Shown: positions 1 to 7,380 of the stretch, piece after piece | How the letters are laid out: every line of letters begins with the position of its first letter | Position numbering within the stretch: the stretch's first letter is position 1 | Source: Rickettsiales bacterium | Lineage (GTDB): Bacteria; Pseudomonadota; Alphaproteobacteria; Rickettsiales; UBA8987 | Assembly: GCA_020631295.1 (NCBI GenBank) | Contig: JAHDHN010000036.1 | Span: forward strand, 1-13,505 | Direction of reading: 5' to 3' | Length of the DNA stretch: 13,505 nt | The notes under the pieces: generated by a model | The model's database searches: none | The model's input: the letters and a program-made list of their open reading frames with translations, nothing else | What the model was told of the DNA's origin: nothing | Made by a program: the position numbers and the translations under genes

Positions 1-68
1 ACGCAATAGATTATGCCTTTAAATATACGTAATTATAAAACTAAAATACTATAATTAAGGGAGTACTC

Positions 69-278
69 ATGTTTGTATACGAAGACGGAAACTTTACTTT
101 TTCTGAAAACACTGTTGATGCAAATATTCAGGAAGTAAAGGGCGTAAAGAAATCAGAGGCTAAAAAAGAAATAAAGATTTTCTTTATACCGTTCTTTGCA
201 AACGACAAAAGCCAACCACTTGACTTTAACAAAAAGAAAGAAGTCAAGATAAAAGAGCTGGAAGAAAAAACCGAGTAA
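69..278 (+). CDS. Small lysine-rich hypothetical protein (69 aa)
   Basis: I do not recognise this protein. The ATG follows a good Shine-Dalgarno, AAGGGAG at 58-64, and a rho-independent terminator follows the TAA by 17 bp, so it looks like a complete transcription unit end. The product is very polar: the last 20 or so residues are almost all Lys and Glu. One short hydrophobic patch (IFFIPFF, residues 37-43) sits in the middle and is too short for a membrane helix. There is no signal peptide and no Cys. The gene is much more AT-rich than its neighbours, which may mean recent acquisition. A perfect TATAAT lies at 50-55, but a start from it would fall inside the ribosome-binding site, so the true promoter is probably further upstream or outside the window. 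Real gene likely; function unknown. Confidence 0.6.
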   Translation: MFVYEDGNFTFSENTVDANIQEVKGVKKSEAKKEIKIFFIPFFANDKSQPLDFNKKKEVKIKELEEKTE

Positions 279-295
279 CATTGCTTCTTTTCATT

Positions 296-354
296 ACACT
301 CACCCTTCCCGAAATGGGACCTAAGCGATTTGGCGGCGGGGTGAGTGTTTTTTT
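296..354 (+). terminator. Rho-independent terminator after the small ORF
   Basis: A perfect 10-bp stem is formed by ACACTCACCC (296-305) and GGGTGAGTGT (339-348), followed directly by a T run at 348-354. The 33-nt loop contains a smaller hairpin, TCCC-GAAAT-GGGA (307-319). Position and T run fit termination of the upstream ORF on the + strand. Confidence 0.8.
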
Positions 355-383
355 ATGCTTGGAATATGTTTACAGTACCATGT

Positions 384-399
384 TGTTTCACGTGAAGCA
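384..399 (+). promoter_or_regulatory. parS: parS-like ParB-binding site, copy 1
   Basis: TGTTTCACGTGAAGCA matches the widely conserved chromosomal parS consensus TGTTTCACGTGAAACA at 15 of 16 positions. The only change is A to G at position 14. The core TTCACGTGAA is intact and palindromic. The site is non-coding and an identical copy lies 217 bp away. ParB/Spo0J family proteins nucleate on such sites for chromosome segregation. The match is seen in the sequence; function is inferred. Confidence 0.65.
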
Positions 400-412
400 C
401 AATGCGTGAGTA

Positions 413-595
413 TGTCATCCTGCCGTGTCCGCCATAGCCTTGGCGACGGCGGGAAGCGCAGCTGAAGGATCTCGTGCCACTGCAGCTGCACCTGGTTGCA
501 TAGCATAGTATGTCCTTATGGTGAGTGCCTCTAGAGTGTGGCATACACAGCTCAACATCCGGACATGAGATTTCTCACATGCGTTCGAAATGACA
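413..595. repeat. Intergenic palindromic repeat element
   Basis: The segment begins TGTCATCCTG and ends CGTTCGAAATGACA, so its ends are inverted (TGTCAT/ATGACA). Next inward are GAAGGATCTC (464-473) and GAGATTTCTC (567-576), which share a 5-bp inverted match. A CCGCC/GGCGG hairpin (429-433/448-452) lies in the left part. The ends resemble the TGTCATTTCGAACG...GAGAAATCTC type of dispersed intergenic repeat I know from many bacterial genomes. Reading frames across it are mutually overlapping and look like low-quality shadows. No second copy is in this window, so dispersal is inferred. Confidence 0.55.
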
Positions 596-600
596 AGTTG

Positions 601-616
601 TGTTTCACGTGAAGCA
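601..616 (+). promoter_or_regulatory. parS: parS-like ParB-binding site, copy 2
   Basis: This 16-mer, TGTTTCACGTGAAGCA, is identical to the site at 384-399 and in the same orientation. It begins 5 bp after the palindromic repeat and ends 9 bp before the rpoD stop codon. A near-perfect palindrome extends to GTG...CAC on both sides. Two clustered copies in non-coding DNA make a chance match less likely than a single hit would. Confidence 0.65.
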
Positions 617-625
617 CGCAACATT

Positions 626-2740
626 CTAGTTAGTCACAAAACCGCGCAGTTTGCGGCTGCGGCTTGGGTGCTTGAGTTTACGCAGGGCTTTTGCTTCAAT
701 CTGACGGATACGCTCCCGCGTTACCGAGAATTGTTGGCCTACCTCTTCCAGCGTATGGTCGGTATTCATGCCAATGCCAAAGCGCATGCGCAGCACGCGT
801 TCCTCACGCGGTGTGAGCGTGGATAAAATGCGCGTGGTGGTCTCTTTCAGATTGCTCTGAATGGCCGCATCCAGCGGAATCACCGCATTTTTATCTTCAA
901 TAAAGTCGCCCAAGAAGCTGCCATCTTCATCGCCCACCGGTGTCTCTAAACTCACTGGCTCCTTGGCGATTTTCATCACCTTACGGATTTTTTCCAGCGG
1001 CATAGAAAGCTTCTTAGCCAACTCCTCTGGTGTAGGCTCACGGCCAATTTCATGGCTCATCTGGCGGCTGGTGCGGACAATCTTATTGATCGTCTCAATC
1101 ATATGCACCGGAATACGAATAGTGCGCGCTTGGTCGGCAATAGAGCGCGTAATTGCCTGACGGATCCACCAGGTGGCATAGGTGGAGAATTTATAGCCGC
1201 GGCGATATTCAAACTTGTCCACCGCCTTCATCAGGCCAATATTTCCTTCTTGAATTAGATCCAGGAACTGCAGACCACGATTAGTGTATTTCTTCGCGAT
1301 AGAGATCACCAGGCGCAGATTGGCCTCAATCATCTCTTTCTTAGCGCGGTTCATTTTGCGCTCACCTTTTTGAATGGCGGCCACGATATGTTTAAATTCG
1401 GCAATAGAGGTGCCGGATTTCTCTGCAATGGCGTGAATCTCGCGGCGCATTTGCATCAGGCGTTCTTCATTTGCAGTGGCAAATTCTTGCCATTTTTTGT
1501 CTTTGCCATTTTGCAGATTCTCAATCCAATCGGGGTCCAGCTCAGTGCCCACATATACATCCAAAAAGTCTGCGAGTTTGATTTTATAACGCTCTGCTAG
1601 GCGGCGCATCTTGCCTTCAATTTCCATCAAAGACTTATTCTGCTTATACAAGCCTTCAATGATATACATGATGCAATTATCGTTAAGATACATATCCATG
1701 ATCTGCTCTACTAAGAGCTCACGGTTTTTCTCAAACGCAGTGGTTTGCGCCTTGGTGATTTTCTTCTCACCCAGCGCCTCAGCTAATAATAGCTCGTGAT
1801 GTTTCAGCATTTTCTGGCTGATATCCACCACCTTCTCCAAAATATCCAGCATAGGCTGGCGCAGCACCTCTTCCATGGTGGTGATGGACACATTTCCAAT
1901 GAAATCGTCCTCTTCATCCTCTTCTTCTTCGTCTTCCAGCGCTTCGTCGCCGTCATTCGTGGCTTCATTCTCTAGCTCTGGCTTTTCCTCTTCGTCCTCT
2001 TCTTCAGCTTCTTCGCCATATACAATGCCCATTTCCTTGGCATAGGCCGCATCCAGATCAATAATATCGCGCAGTAAAATCTTCTCTTCAGCCAGATCAT
2101 TATACCATACCGCAAAATTGCGCATGGCTGTTGGGCTTTCGCACAGAGAATGCATCATCATATTGCGGCCGGCCTCAATGCGCTTGGCGATTTCCACTTC
2201 ACCCTCGCGCGAAAGCAGCTCTACATTGCCCATTTCACGCAGATACATGCGCACCGGATCGTCCGTACGCAGGCTTACTTTTTCTTCTTTTTCGTCGGAT
2301 ACAAAATCATCGTCCTCCGTCACATTCACGCCTTTTTCGGTGAGTGTGATGATGATCTTGTCAATAATTTCTGGCACTACCAGCTCTTTGCTGATGATCA
2401 TGTTGATATCTTGCAGCGACACAAAGCCTTTGGCTTTTGCTACTGGCTCCAGATCTTTCAGTAATGTATCAAACGCTGTTTGTTGCTCTTTGGTAAGCTT
2501 CAATGCTTTTGCCGCATCACTATCCACACTGGCCAGCACATCATTGGCGGCTTTTTTCATTTCTGCAGGCAGCGCCTGTTTCTGTGCGGCTTCCTTGGCG
2601 GCAGCGCGCTCCTTCTCTGCCTGCTCTTTCGCAGCTTTCGGCGTGAGAATTTTCTTTGGAGTATCTGTTTTTTTAGAAGAAGATGCGGTTTTTGTAGCCA
2701 TAGGGTCCATCAATGTTGTTGCAACAAACGAAAAAGGCAT
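626..2740 (-). CDS. rpoD: RNA polymerase primary sigma factor (sigma-70)
   Basis: RpoD directs RNA polymerase to housekeeping promoters. In the 704-aa frame I see region 1.1-like sequence at about 80-145, region 1.2 from DPVRMYLREMG (161-171), a very acidic non-conserved insert (243-279), region 2 around 470-540 with YKFSTYATWWIRQAITRSIA (516-535), region 3 around 541-600 (HEIGREPTPEELAKKL), and region 4.2 with the helix-turn-helix HTLEEVGQQFSVTRERIRQI (662-681). The end, HPSRSRKLRGF, is typical. The start is uncertain: ATG 2740 has GAGG-type sequence upstream overlapping the dnaG stop. ATG 2701 (MATKTASSSKK, 691 aa) has a poorer ribosome-binding site but looks more like known RpoD N-termini. 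It lies 14 nt after dnaG and is surely cotranscribed. The N-terminal 50 residues are Lys/Ala-rich and low complexity. Confidence 0.97.
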   Translation of the reverse strand: MPFSFVATTLMDPMATKTASSSKKTDTPKKILTPKAAKEQAEKERAAAKEAAQKQALPAEMKKAANDVLASVDSDAAKALKLTKEQQTAFDTLLKDLEPVAKAKGFVSLQDINMIISKELVVPEIIDKIIITLTEKGVNVTEDDDFVSDEKEEKVSLRTDDPVRMYLREMGNVELLSREGEVEIAKRIEAGRNMMMHSLCESPTAMRNFAVWYNDLAEEKILLRDIIDLDAAYAKEMGIVYGEEAEEEDEEEKPELENEATNDGDEALEDEEEEDEEDDFIGNVSITTMEEVLRQPMLDILEKVVDISQKMLKHHELLLAEALGEKKITKAQTTAFEKNRELLVEQIMDMYLNDNCIMYIIEGLYKQNKSLMEIEGKMRRLAERYKIKLADFLDVYVGTELDPDWIENLQNGKDKKWQEFATANEERLMQMRREIHAIAEKSGTSIAEFKHIVAAIQKGERKMNRAKKEMIEANLRLVISIAKKYTNRGLQFLDLIQEGNIGLMKAVDKFEYRRGYKFSTYATWWIRQAITRSIADQARTIRIPVHMIETINKIVRTSRQMSHEIGREPTPEELAKKLSMPLEKIRKVMKIAKEPVSLETPVGDEDGSFLGDFIEDKNAVIPLDAAIQSNLKETTTRILSTLTPREERVLRMRFGIGMNTDHTLEEVGQQFSVTRERIRQIEAKALRKLKHPSRSRKLRGFVTN

Positions 2741-2754
2741 AGCCTCAGCCTACC

Positions 2755-4527
2755 TCAGACGTCAATCGCGTCCTCATAATGGGTTCGGTAGCTTTCAGCA
2801 AGCTTATTTAAGCGCCGCTGCTCATTTTGTATTGCTTCCAGCTGCTCAGCATCCGCATTGCGCCCAAAGGCAGCCTCCAGCAGCACCGCCTGTGTGCTGG
2901 CCAAATAGCGTGTGTGATGGTAACTCCATAATAGCTCTATCACGTGATTGCTTGGGTCTTTTGGCAGGGTAATATGCTGTGTTTTTTGTACTGATTCTTC
3001 CTCAAGCGCGCCTAATAATTGTTGCCATTTTTCTTGTGTGGCAGGCTCTGCCGGCTCCAGGCGAGAGAGCGCATCTTGCGCCTCCGCATTCTCATAAAAA
3101 AACGCAGGTGCATGCTGCAGCAAGGTGAGCATGTCTAAAATCACCTGGTCTTGCGCACTGCGAGAGGCCGGAATGGACACATTGCCACGCAGCACGCCGC
3201 CAGCTACTTGTTGGCCAGAAGGCGCAAAGGTATGGCCGCTGCCTGCACTACTTCCGGCATTGGCATTATGCGCCCGCAAGCGTGCATAAAAATCATCCAT
3301 ATAGGCTTTTTGCACATCCGCATGCGCAATGCGTTTTATGCTGGTGAGCGATTCTTGCTTGGCCTTGGCTTGTTGCTCTGGTGTGCTGCGATCTGCCGCC
3401 AGATAATGGCGCTGCCATAACAGGCCAGAGAGGCTTTGCGTGTTTTCCAGCAGCTGTTTCATGGCGTTTTTGCCTTGTTCTTTCAGCACATCATCCGGGT
3501 CTTTTCCGGCGGGCATGGCAGCAAATTGCAGGCTTTTGCCTGGTTGCAACAAGGGCAAGGCACGCTCTGCGGCGCGCAGCATGGCACGCTGGCCGGCATT
3601 GTCACCGTCCATGCATAGGGTAGGGATATCCACATATTTCCATAATAATTGCAGCTGTGTTTCTGTCACGGCCGTGCCAAGCGGTGCCACTGCCGAGTTG
3701 AAGCCTGCTTGGTGCAGGGCAATCACATCCATATAGCCTTCGCCCACCAGCATGCTGCCTTCTTTATAGGCGCTGTCTTTTGCGTGCTCCAGCGCGTAAA
3801 GCTGGCGGCCTTTGTCAAATAACGGTGTGTCGGGTGAGTTGAGGTATTTTGCCGGGTGATCGCCCATGGTGCGGCCGCCAAAGGCAATCACCTTGCCGCG
3901 CGTGTTGGTAATAGGGAAAATCAGGCGATGATAGAAGCGGTCCACCGGCGGACGATTGCCCTCTGTGCCCACAATCAGCCCGGCCTCTTCCATCAGCGCA
4001 TCCGCAAAGCCTTTTGCCTTTAAATGCTGGTGCAGGCTGGTTTTATTCTCTGGCGCATAGCCCAGGCGAAAACGCTGCTGAATCTCCGGTGATATCGCGC
4101 GGTCCTTAATATAATCACGCACATATTCTGCATCGGACCGCAGCAAATTGGCTTCAAAAAACTGGCAGGCTGCCTCACATACCTCATAGAGCTTGGCGTA
4201 TTTTTCTTCCCGCGCAACCGCCTGCGGGTCTTGCTTTGGCAGCGGCACGCCAGCCAGCTGGGCCAGCTCTTCCACCGCATTTTTAAATGGCTTGCCTGTG
4301 TGTTCTGTCACAAATTTCAGCACATCGCCATGCGCGCCGCAGCCAAAGCAATGGTAGAACCCTTTGCGGTCACTGATGGTGAAAGACGGCGTTTTTTCAT
4401 TATGAAATGGGCAGAGTGCGGTATATTCATCTGCTGTTTTGCGCTTCACCTGAATATAGCGCCCAAGCACCTCTGACACGCGCAGGCGATCTCGCAGCTC
4501 TTGTAAAAATGCAGGCGGAAAAAACAT
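2755..4527 (-). CDS. dnaG: DNA primase
   Basis: DnaG makes the RNA primers for lagging-strand synthesis and works with the replicative helicase DnaB. The 590-aa product is close to the usual length (E. coli 581). The N-terminal zinc-binding domain shows CPFHNEKTPSF and FYHCFGCGAHGDV, with C39, H42, C60 and C63 as likely ligands. The core follows with VDRFYHRLIFPI (195-206) and AFGGRTMGDHPAKYLNSPDT (215-234). The TOPRIM catalytic fold has GEGYMDV (E263) and MDGDNAG (D307, D309). The C-terminal 150 residues are poorly conserved, as expected for the helicase-interacting domain. The MFFPPAFLQELRDRL start matches alphaproteobacterial primases, although no Shine-Dalgarno precedes it. It is the first gene of a dnaG-rpoD operon and diverges from fabD. 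Confidence 0.97.
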   Translation of the reverse strand: MFFPPAFLQELRDRLRVSEVLGRYIQVKRKTADEYTALCPFHNEKTPSFTISDRKGFYHCFGCGAHGDVLKFVTEHTGKPFKNAVEELAQLAGVPLPKQDPQAVAREEKYAKLYEVCEAACQFFEANLLRSDAEYVRDYIKDRAISPEIQQRFRLGYAPENKTSLHQHLKAKGFADALMEEAGLIVGTEGNRPPVDRFYHRLIFPITNTRGKVIAFGGRTMGDHPAKYLNSPDTPLFDKGRQLYALEHAKDSAYKEGSMLVGEGYMDVIALHQAGFNSAVAPLGTAVTETQLQLLWKYVDIPTLCMDGDNAGQRAMLRAAERALPLLQPGKSLQFAAMPAGKDPDDVLKEQGKNAMKQLLENTQSLSGLLWQRHYLAADRSTPEQQAKAKQESLTSIKRIAHADVQKAYMDDFYARLRAHNANAGSSAGSGHTFAPSGQQVAGGVLRGNVSIPASRSAQDQVILDMLTLLQHAPAFFYENAEAQDALSRLEPAEPATQEKWQQLLGALEEESVQKTQHITLPKDPSNHVIELLWSYHHTRYLASTQAVLLEAAFGRNADAEQLEAIQNEQRRLNKLAESYRTHYEDAIDV

Positions 4528-4568
4528 GTGGCATCGCTAGCGCATCTTGGTTATGTCGTGCAAGAATA

Positions 4569-4597
4569 ATTATAAAGGAGTGCAGATGACAACAGCC
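4569..4597 (-). promoter_or_regulatory. Possible promoter of dnaG-rpoD
   Basis: A perfect TATAAT -10 box reads on the minus strand at 4574-4569. A start about 7 nt downstream would give a leader of roughly 35 nt before the dnaG ATG. The -35 region at 16-18 bp spacing (GCTGTT, GGCTGT or TGGCTG) is a weak match. The box overlaps the fabD ribosome-binding site (4574-4580), so the divergent genes share very little control DNA. A tentative call. Confidence 0.3.
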
Positions 4598-5524
4598 ATA
4601 TTATTCCCTGGGCAGGGCTCGCAAAAAATTGGTATGGGCCAGGCATTGGCAGAGGCATTTCCAGACGCCAAAGCCGTGTTTGATGAGGTGGATGATGCGC
4701 TGAATCAGCATTTATTTAAGATCATTTGCGAAGGGCCAGAAGACCAGCTGACCTTAACGGAGAACACGCAGCCAGCCTTGATGGCGGTCTCTATGGCGGT
4801 GATGCGCGTGCTAGAAACACAAGGCGGCAAAACTATTGATACGCTGGGCAGCTTGGCCGCTGGGCACTCGCTGGGTGAATATAGCGCCTATGCCGCAGCC
4901 GGCAGTGTGAGCGTGGCCGATGCTGCGCGCTTATTGAAAATTCGTGGACAAGCCATGCAGCAGGCTGTGCCTGTGGGTGAGGGTGGCATGGCCGCCATTA
5001 TTGGTGTGGATATTCCCACCGCAGAAGCCATTGCAACAGAAGCCGCAGAGGGTGAAGCCTGCCAAGTGGCGAACGATAACAGCAACGGTCAGGTGGTGAT
5101 TTCTGGCACGGCCGGCGCGATTGCACGCGGTGAGGCCATTGCCAAAGAAAAAGGCGCCAAGCGCTATGTGCCCTTGCCGGTGAGTGCGCCGTTTCACAGC
5201 ACGTTGATGCAACCGGCGGCAGAGGCCATGGAAGCGGCCTTGGCAGAGGCAACTATTGCAGCGCCTGCAGTACCGATTATTGCGAATATTGATGTATCAC
5301 CCACCAGTACACCAGATGATATATGCAGCAAATTAGTGGCGCAGGTAACCGGCCGTGTGCGCTGGCGTGAAACCGTGGAATATCTTGCCGAGCAAGGCGT
5401 AACGAATACGATTGAGATTGGCTCCGGCAATGTGCTTACTGGCTTGGTAAAACGCACCAGCAAGGCAATTGCCACGCAGAATATTGAAACGGTGGAAGAC
5501 ATTGAGGCGTTTTTGAACGCGTAG
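4586..5524 (+). CDS. fabD: Malonyl-CoA:ACP transacylase
   Basis: FabD moves the malonyl group from CoA to acyl carrier protein, supplying the elongation unit of type II fatty acid synthesis in the cytoplasm. The 312-aa product has the N-terminal FPGQGSQ (oxyanion-hole glutamine Q10), the nucleophile elbow AAGHSLGEYSA with S95, the substrate arginine R120 in RGQAMQQAVP, VANDNSNGQVVISG (161-174), and the catalytic His in VSAPFHSTLM (H204). The C-terminal IEIGSGNVLTGLVKR is also typical. I chose ATG 4586 because AAAGGAG (4574-4580) sits 5 nt upstream and MTTAILFPGQGSQ is the family N-terminus. An upstream in-frame ATG at 4547 would add 13 unlikely residues. fabG follows after 28 nt, so the two form an operon. 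Confidence 0.96.
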   Translation: MTTAILFPGQGSQKIGMGQALAEAFPDAKAVFDEVDDALNQHLFKIICEGPEDQLTLTENTQPALMAVSMAVMRVLETQGGKTIDTLGSLAAGHSLGEYSAYAAAGSVSVADAARLLKIRGQAMQQAVPVGEGGMAAIIGVDIPTAEAIATEAAEGEACQVANDNSNGQVVISGTAGAIARGEAIAKEKGAKRYVPLPVSAPFHSTLMQPAAEAMEAALAEATIAAPAVPIIANIDVSPTSTPDDICSKLVAQVTGRVRWRETVEYLAEQGVTNTIEIGSGNVLTGLVKRTSKAIATQNIETVEDIEAFLNA

Positions 5525-5552
5525 CTAAAAAGGATAATAAAGGAGACAAGAT

Positions 5553-6299
5553 ATGTGCACGATTGAAGGAAAAACAGCGATTATTACCGGTGCGGCGGGC
5601 GGCATTGGTGCGGCGGTGACCAAGCGCCTGCACGCGCAAGGTGCTAAGTTGGTGATTTCTGGCACCCGCCAGGAGAAGTTAGACGCGCTGAAGAAAGAGC
5701 TGGGTGCGGGCGATGAAATTACCGCCATCACCTGTAATTTGGGTGATAAAGAAGCAGTGAAAGACTTTGCAGCCGCCGCGCAAGAGGCGCTGGGCGGCAA
5801 GGTGGATATTGTGGTGAATAATGCTGGTATCACCAAAGACGGGCTGGCCATGCGTATGAGCGATGAAGATTGGCAGTCGGTGCTGGATGTGAATCTGACC
5901 TCTAGCTTCGTGCTGATCCGCAGTTTGCTGCGTGGTATGATGAAGGCGAAATCTGGCGCGATTGTGAATATCAGCTCGATTGTGGGTGTGATGGGTAATC
6001 CTGGCCAGGCCAATTATGTGGCCTCTAAAGCAGGGTTAATTGGCATGACCAAGGCGCTTGCACAAGAGGTGGCCAGCCGCGGTATTACCGTGAACGCCGT
6101 AGCGCCTGGTTTTATTGCTACACCGATGACAGAGGCACTGAATGATGCGCAAAAAGAGGCGCTTTACGCCAAAATCCCAATGGAGCGCTTTGGTACACCA
6201 GAGGATATTGCCTCTGCGGTGGAGTTCTTGGTGTCTGATAATGCAAGTTACATCACAGGCCAAACACTGCACATCAATGGCGGCATGGTGATGGTGTAG
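5553..6299 (+). CDS. fabG: 3-oxoacyl-ACP reductase
   Basis: FabG performs the NADPH-dependent reduction of 3-oxoacyl-ACP in the elongation cycle. It is a classical short-chain dehydrogenase/reductase of 248 aa. Visible motifs are the cofactor glycine motif TGAAGGIG (12-19), NNAG (89-92), N114 in LDVNLTSSF, and the catalytic S142, Y155 and K159 in ISSIVGVMGNPGQANYVASK. NAVAPGFIATPMT and ITGQTLHINGGMVM complete the family pattern. A strong ribosome-binding site, AAGGAG, precedes the ATG. Its position directly after fabD separates it from the many paralogous reductases. The usual next genes, acpP and fabF, are absent: a 135-bp inverted repeat begins 3 bp after the stop codon. Confidence 0.95.
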   Translation: MCTIEGKTAIITGAAGGIGAAVTKRLHAQGAKLVISGTRQEKLDALKKELGAGDEITAITCNLGDKEAVKDFAAAAQEALGGKVDIVVNNAGITKDGLAMRMSDEDWQSVLDVNLTSSFVLIRSLLRGMMKAKSGAIVNISSIVGVMGNPGQANYVASKAGLIGMTKALAQEVASRGITVNAVAPGFIATPMTEALNDAQKEALYAKIPMERFGTPEDIASAVEFLVSDNASYITGQTLHINGGMVMV

Positions 6300-6301
6300 G
6301 T

Positions 6302-6436
6302 TAAAAACCTCACTTTTTGCCCCTGACGCGCAAAGCTGAACTTTCGCGGTGTCGCACGTATATAACATACGCTTACGCTTCCACGGTTTCACCTTCACGC
6401 GTCAGAGACAAAAAACGCTGCGCTTTGAGGTTTTTA
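6302..6436. repeat. 135-bp imperfect inverted repeat, possible terminator
   Basis: The outer arms are TAAAAACCTCA (6302-6312) and TGAGGTTTTTA (6426-6436), an exact 11-bp match. Nested inside are TTTTTG...CTGACGCG (6314-6330) and CGCGTCAG...CAAAAA (6398-6414), matching except for two of three bases between the blocks. The right outer arm ends in T5 on the + strand and the left gives T5 on the - strand, so it could terminate transcription in either direction. The length and nesting also fit a small MITE-like element. No flanking duplication is obvious. Confidence 0.6.
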
Positions 6437-6489
6437 GAGGTGTTTGCTGGTAAATACTGGATAGTATTGCCATATTCTCTATAGTTGGC

Positions 6490-7380
6490 ATGATGATAGA
6501 GAAGCCAACCCATCATACAATATTATGCGAGAGCACCAATATGCCGCATGAAATGCATTACTGCATGTGGAGTGCGGTGCCGTTGCAGCAGGCGGAAAAG
6601 ATAGTGATTTGCCTGCATGGTTTTACCCGCAATGGCCGTGATTTTGATATGTTGGCAAGCCATCTGGCCTCCGCCCATAATTACACGGTGCTTTGCCCGG
6701 ATATTGCAGGACGCGGCAAAACTGCGTGGCTTTCGGACCCGCGTGATTATCACTATAGCATGTATGAGGCCGATATTTACCAGCTGATTGAGACGCTGCC
6801 GAGCCAGGCGGAGATCAGCGTGCTGGGCACCTCCATGGGCGGGTTGATTGCTATGAGCCTGCAGGCGGATAAGGGCACGCGCATTGCTCGGCTTATTATT
6901 AATGATGTGGGTGTGTTTATTCCCGGTTTTTCACTGCACCGCATTGGGCAATATGTGGGGCAAGGGCTGCGCCATGAAAGCAAGGCGGATGCTATGGCGT
7001 GGCTGAAGCAGGAAATGCAGAGCTTCAGCCTGCCCGATGCTGCTGCCTGGGAGCATGTGTTTTTTCACCATTTTCATAAGAATGATGCAGGCGAATATGT
7101 GGCGCATTATGATCCGGCCATTGGCCTGGCCTTTTGGAACAAGCGCGGTGTGCAGCGCAAAATGTATGACATGGATTACCATTATCTGTGGCAGAAAATA
7201 GACTGCCCAATGTTGCTTTTGCGTGGTGAAATGTCGGATTTATTGCTGCATGACACGGCCATTGAAATGGCACAAAAACAGCATGTTACTTTACACACAT
7301 TTTCTGGCTGTGGCCATGCACCGCATCTGATGGATCAGGAGCAAATACAGGTGATTTCAGAGTGGTTGGCACAGCCGTGA
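6490..7380 (+). CDS. Alpha/beta-fold hydrolase
   Basis: This is a 296-aa serine hydrolase of the alpha/beta fold; the substrate is unknown. The oxyanion-hole motif is CLHGFTRNGRDF (HG at 43-44). DIAGRGKT (71-78) follows, then the nucleophile elbow GTSMGG with S115. The acid is probably D250 in LLRGEMSDLL and the base H276 in GCGHAPHL. There is no signal peptide, so it is likely cytoplasmic. The ribosome-binding site is weak; ATG 6490 and ATG 6493 are both possible, and residue M18 is a less likely start. Its stop codon overlaps the likely comEC start (GTGA), so the two are probably translated together. Whether they share a function is not shown by the sequence. Confidence 0.85.
   Translation: MMIEKPTHHTILCESTNMPHEMHYCMWSAVPLQQAEKIVICLHGFTRNGRDFDMLASHLASAHNYTVLCPDIAGRGKTAWLSDPRDYHYSMYEADIYQLIETLPSQAEISVLGTSMGGLIAMSLQADKGTRIARLIINDVGVFIPGFSLHRIGQYVGQGLRHESKADAMAWLKQEMQSFSLPDAAAWEHVFFHHFHKNDAGEYVAHYDPAIGLAFWNKRGVQRKMYDMDYHYLWQKIDCPMLLLRGEMSDLLLHDTAIEMAQKQHVTLHTFSGCGHAPHLMDQEQIQVISEWLAQP

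Noticed and set aside
321..624. Overlapping minus-strand ORFs in the rpoD downstream region
   Set aside because: They run across the palindromic repeat and a parS-like site in several frames, so they do not look like genes.
2941..2946. CACGTG inside dnaG as a third parS site
   Set aside because: Flanks read TAT and ATT, so the TTTCACGTGAAA core is missing.
2118..2972. 284-codon + strand ORF opposite rpoD and the dnaG 3' end
   Set aside because: It is antisense to clearly conserved RpoD and DnaG sequence and has a Ser-rich, low-quality composition. No ribosome-binding evidence.
5525..6013. 162-codon minus-strand ORF opposite fabG
   Set aside because: Shadow of a well-conserved reductase; composition dominated by Ser, Pro and Ala as expected from the antisense frame.
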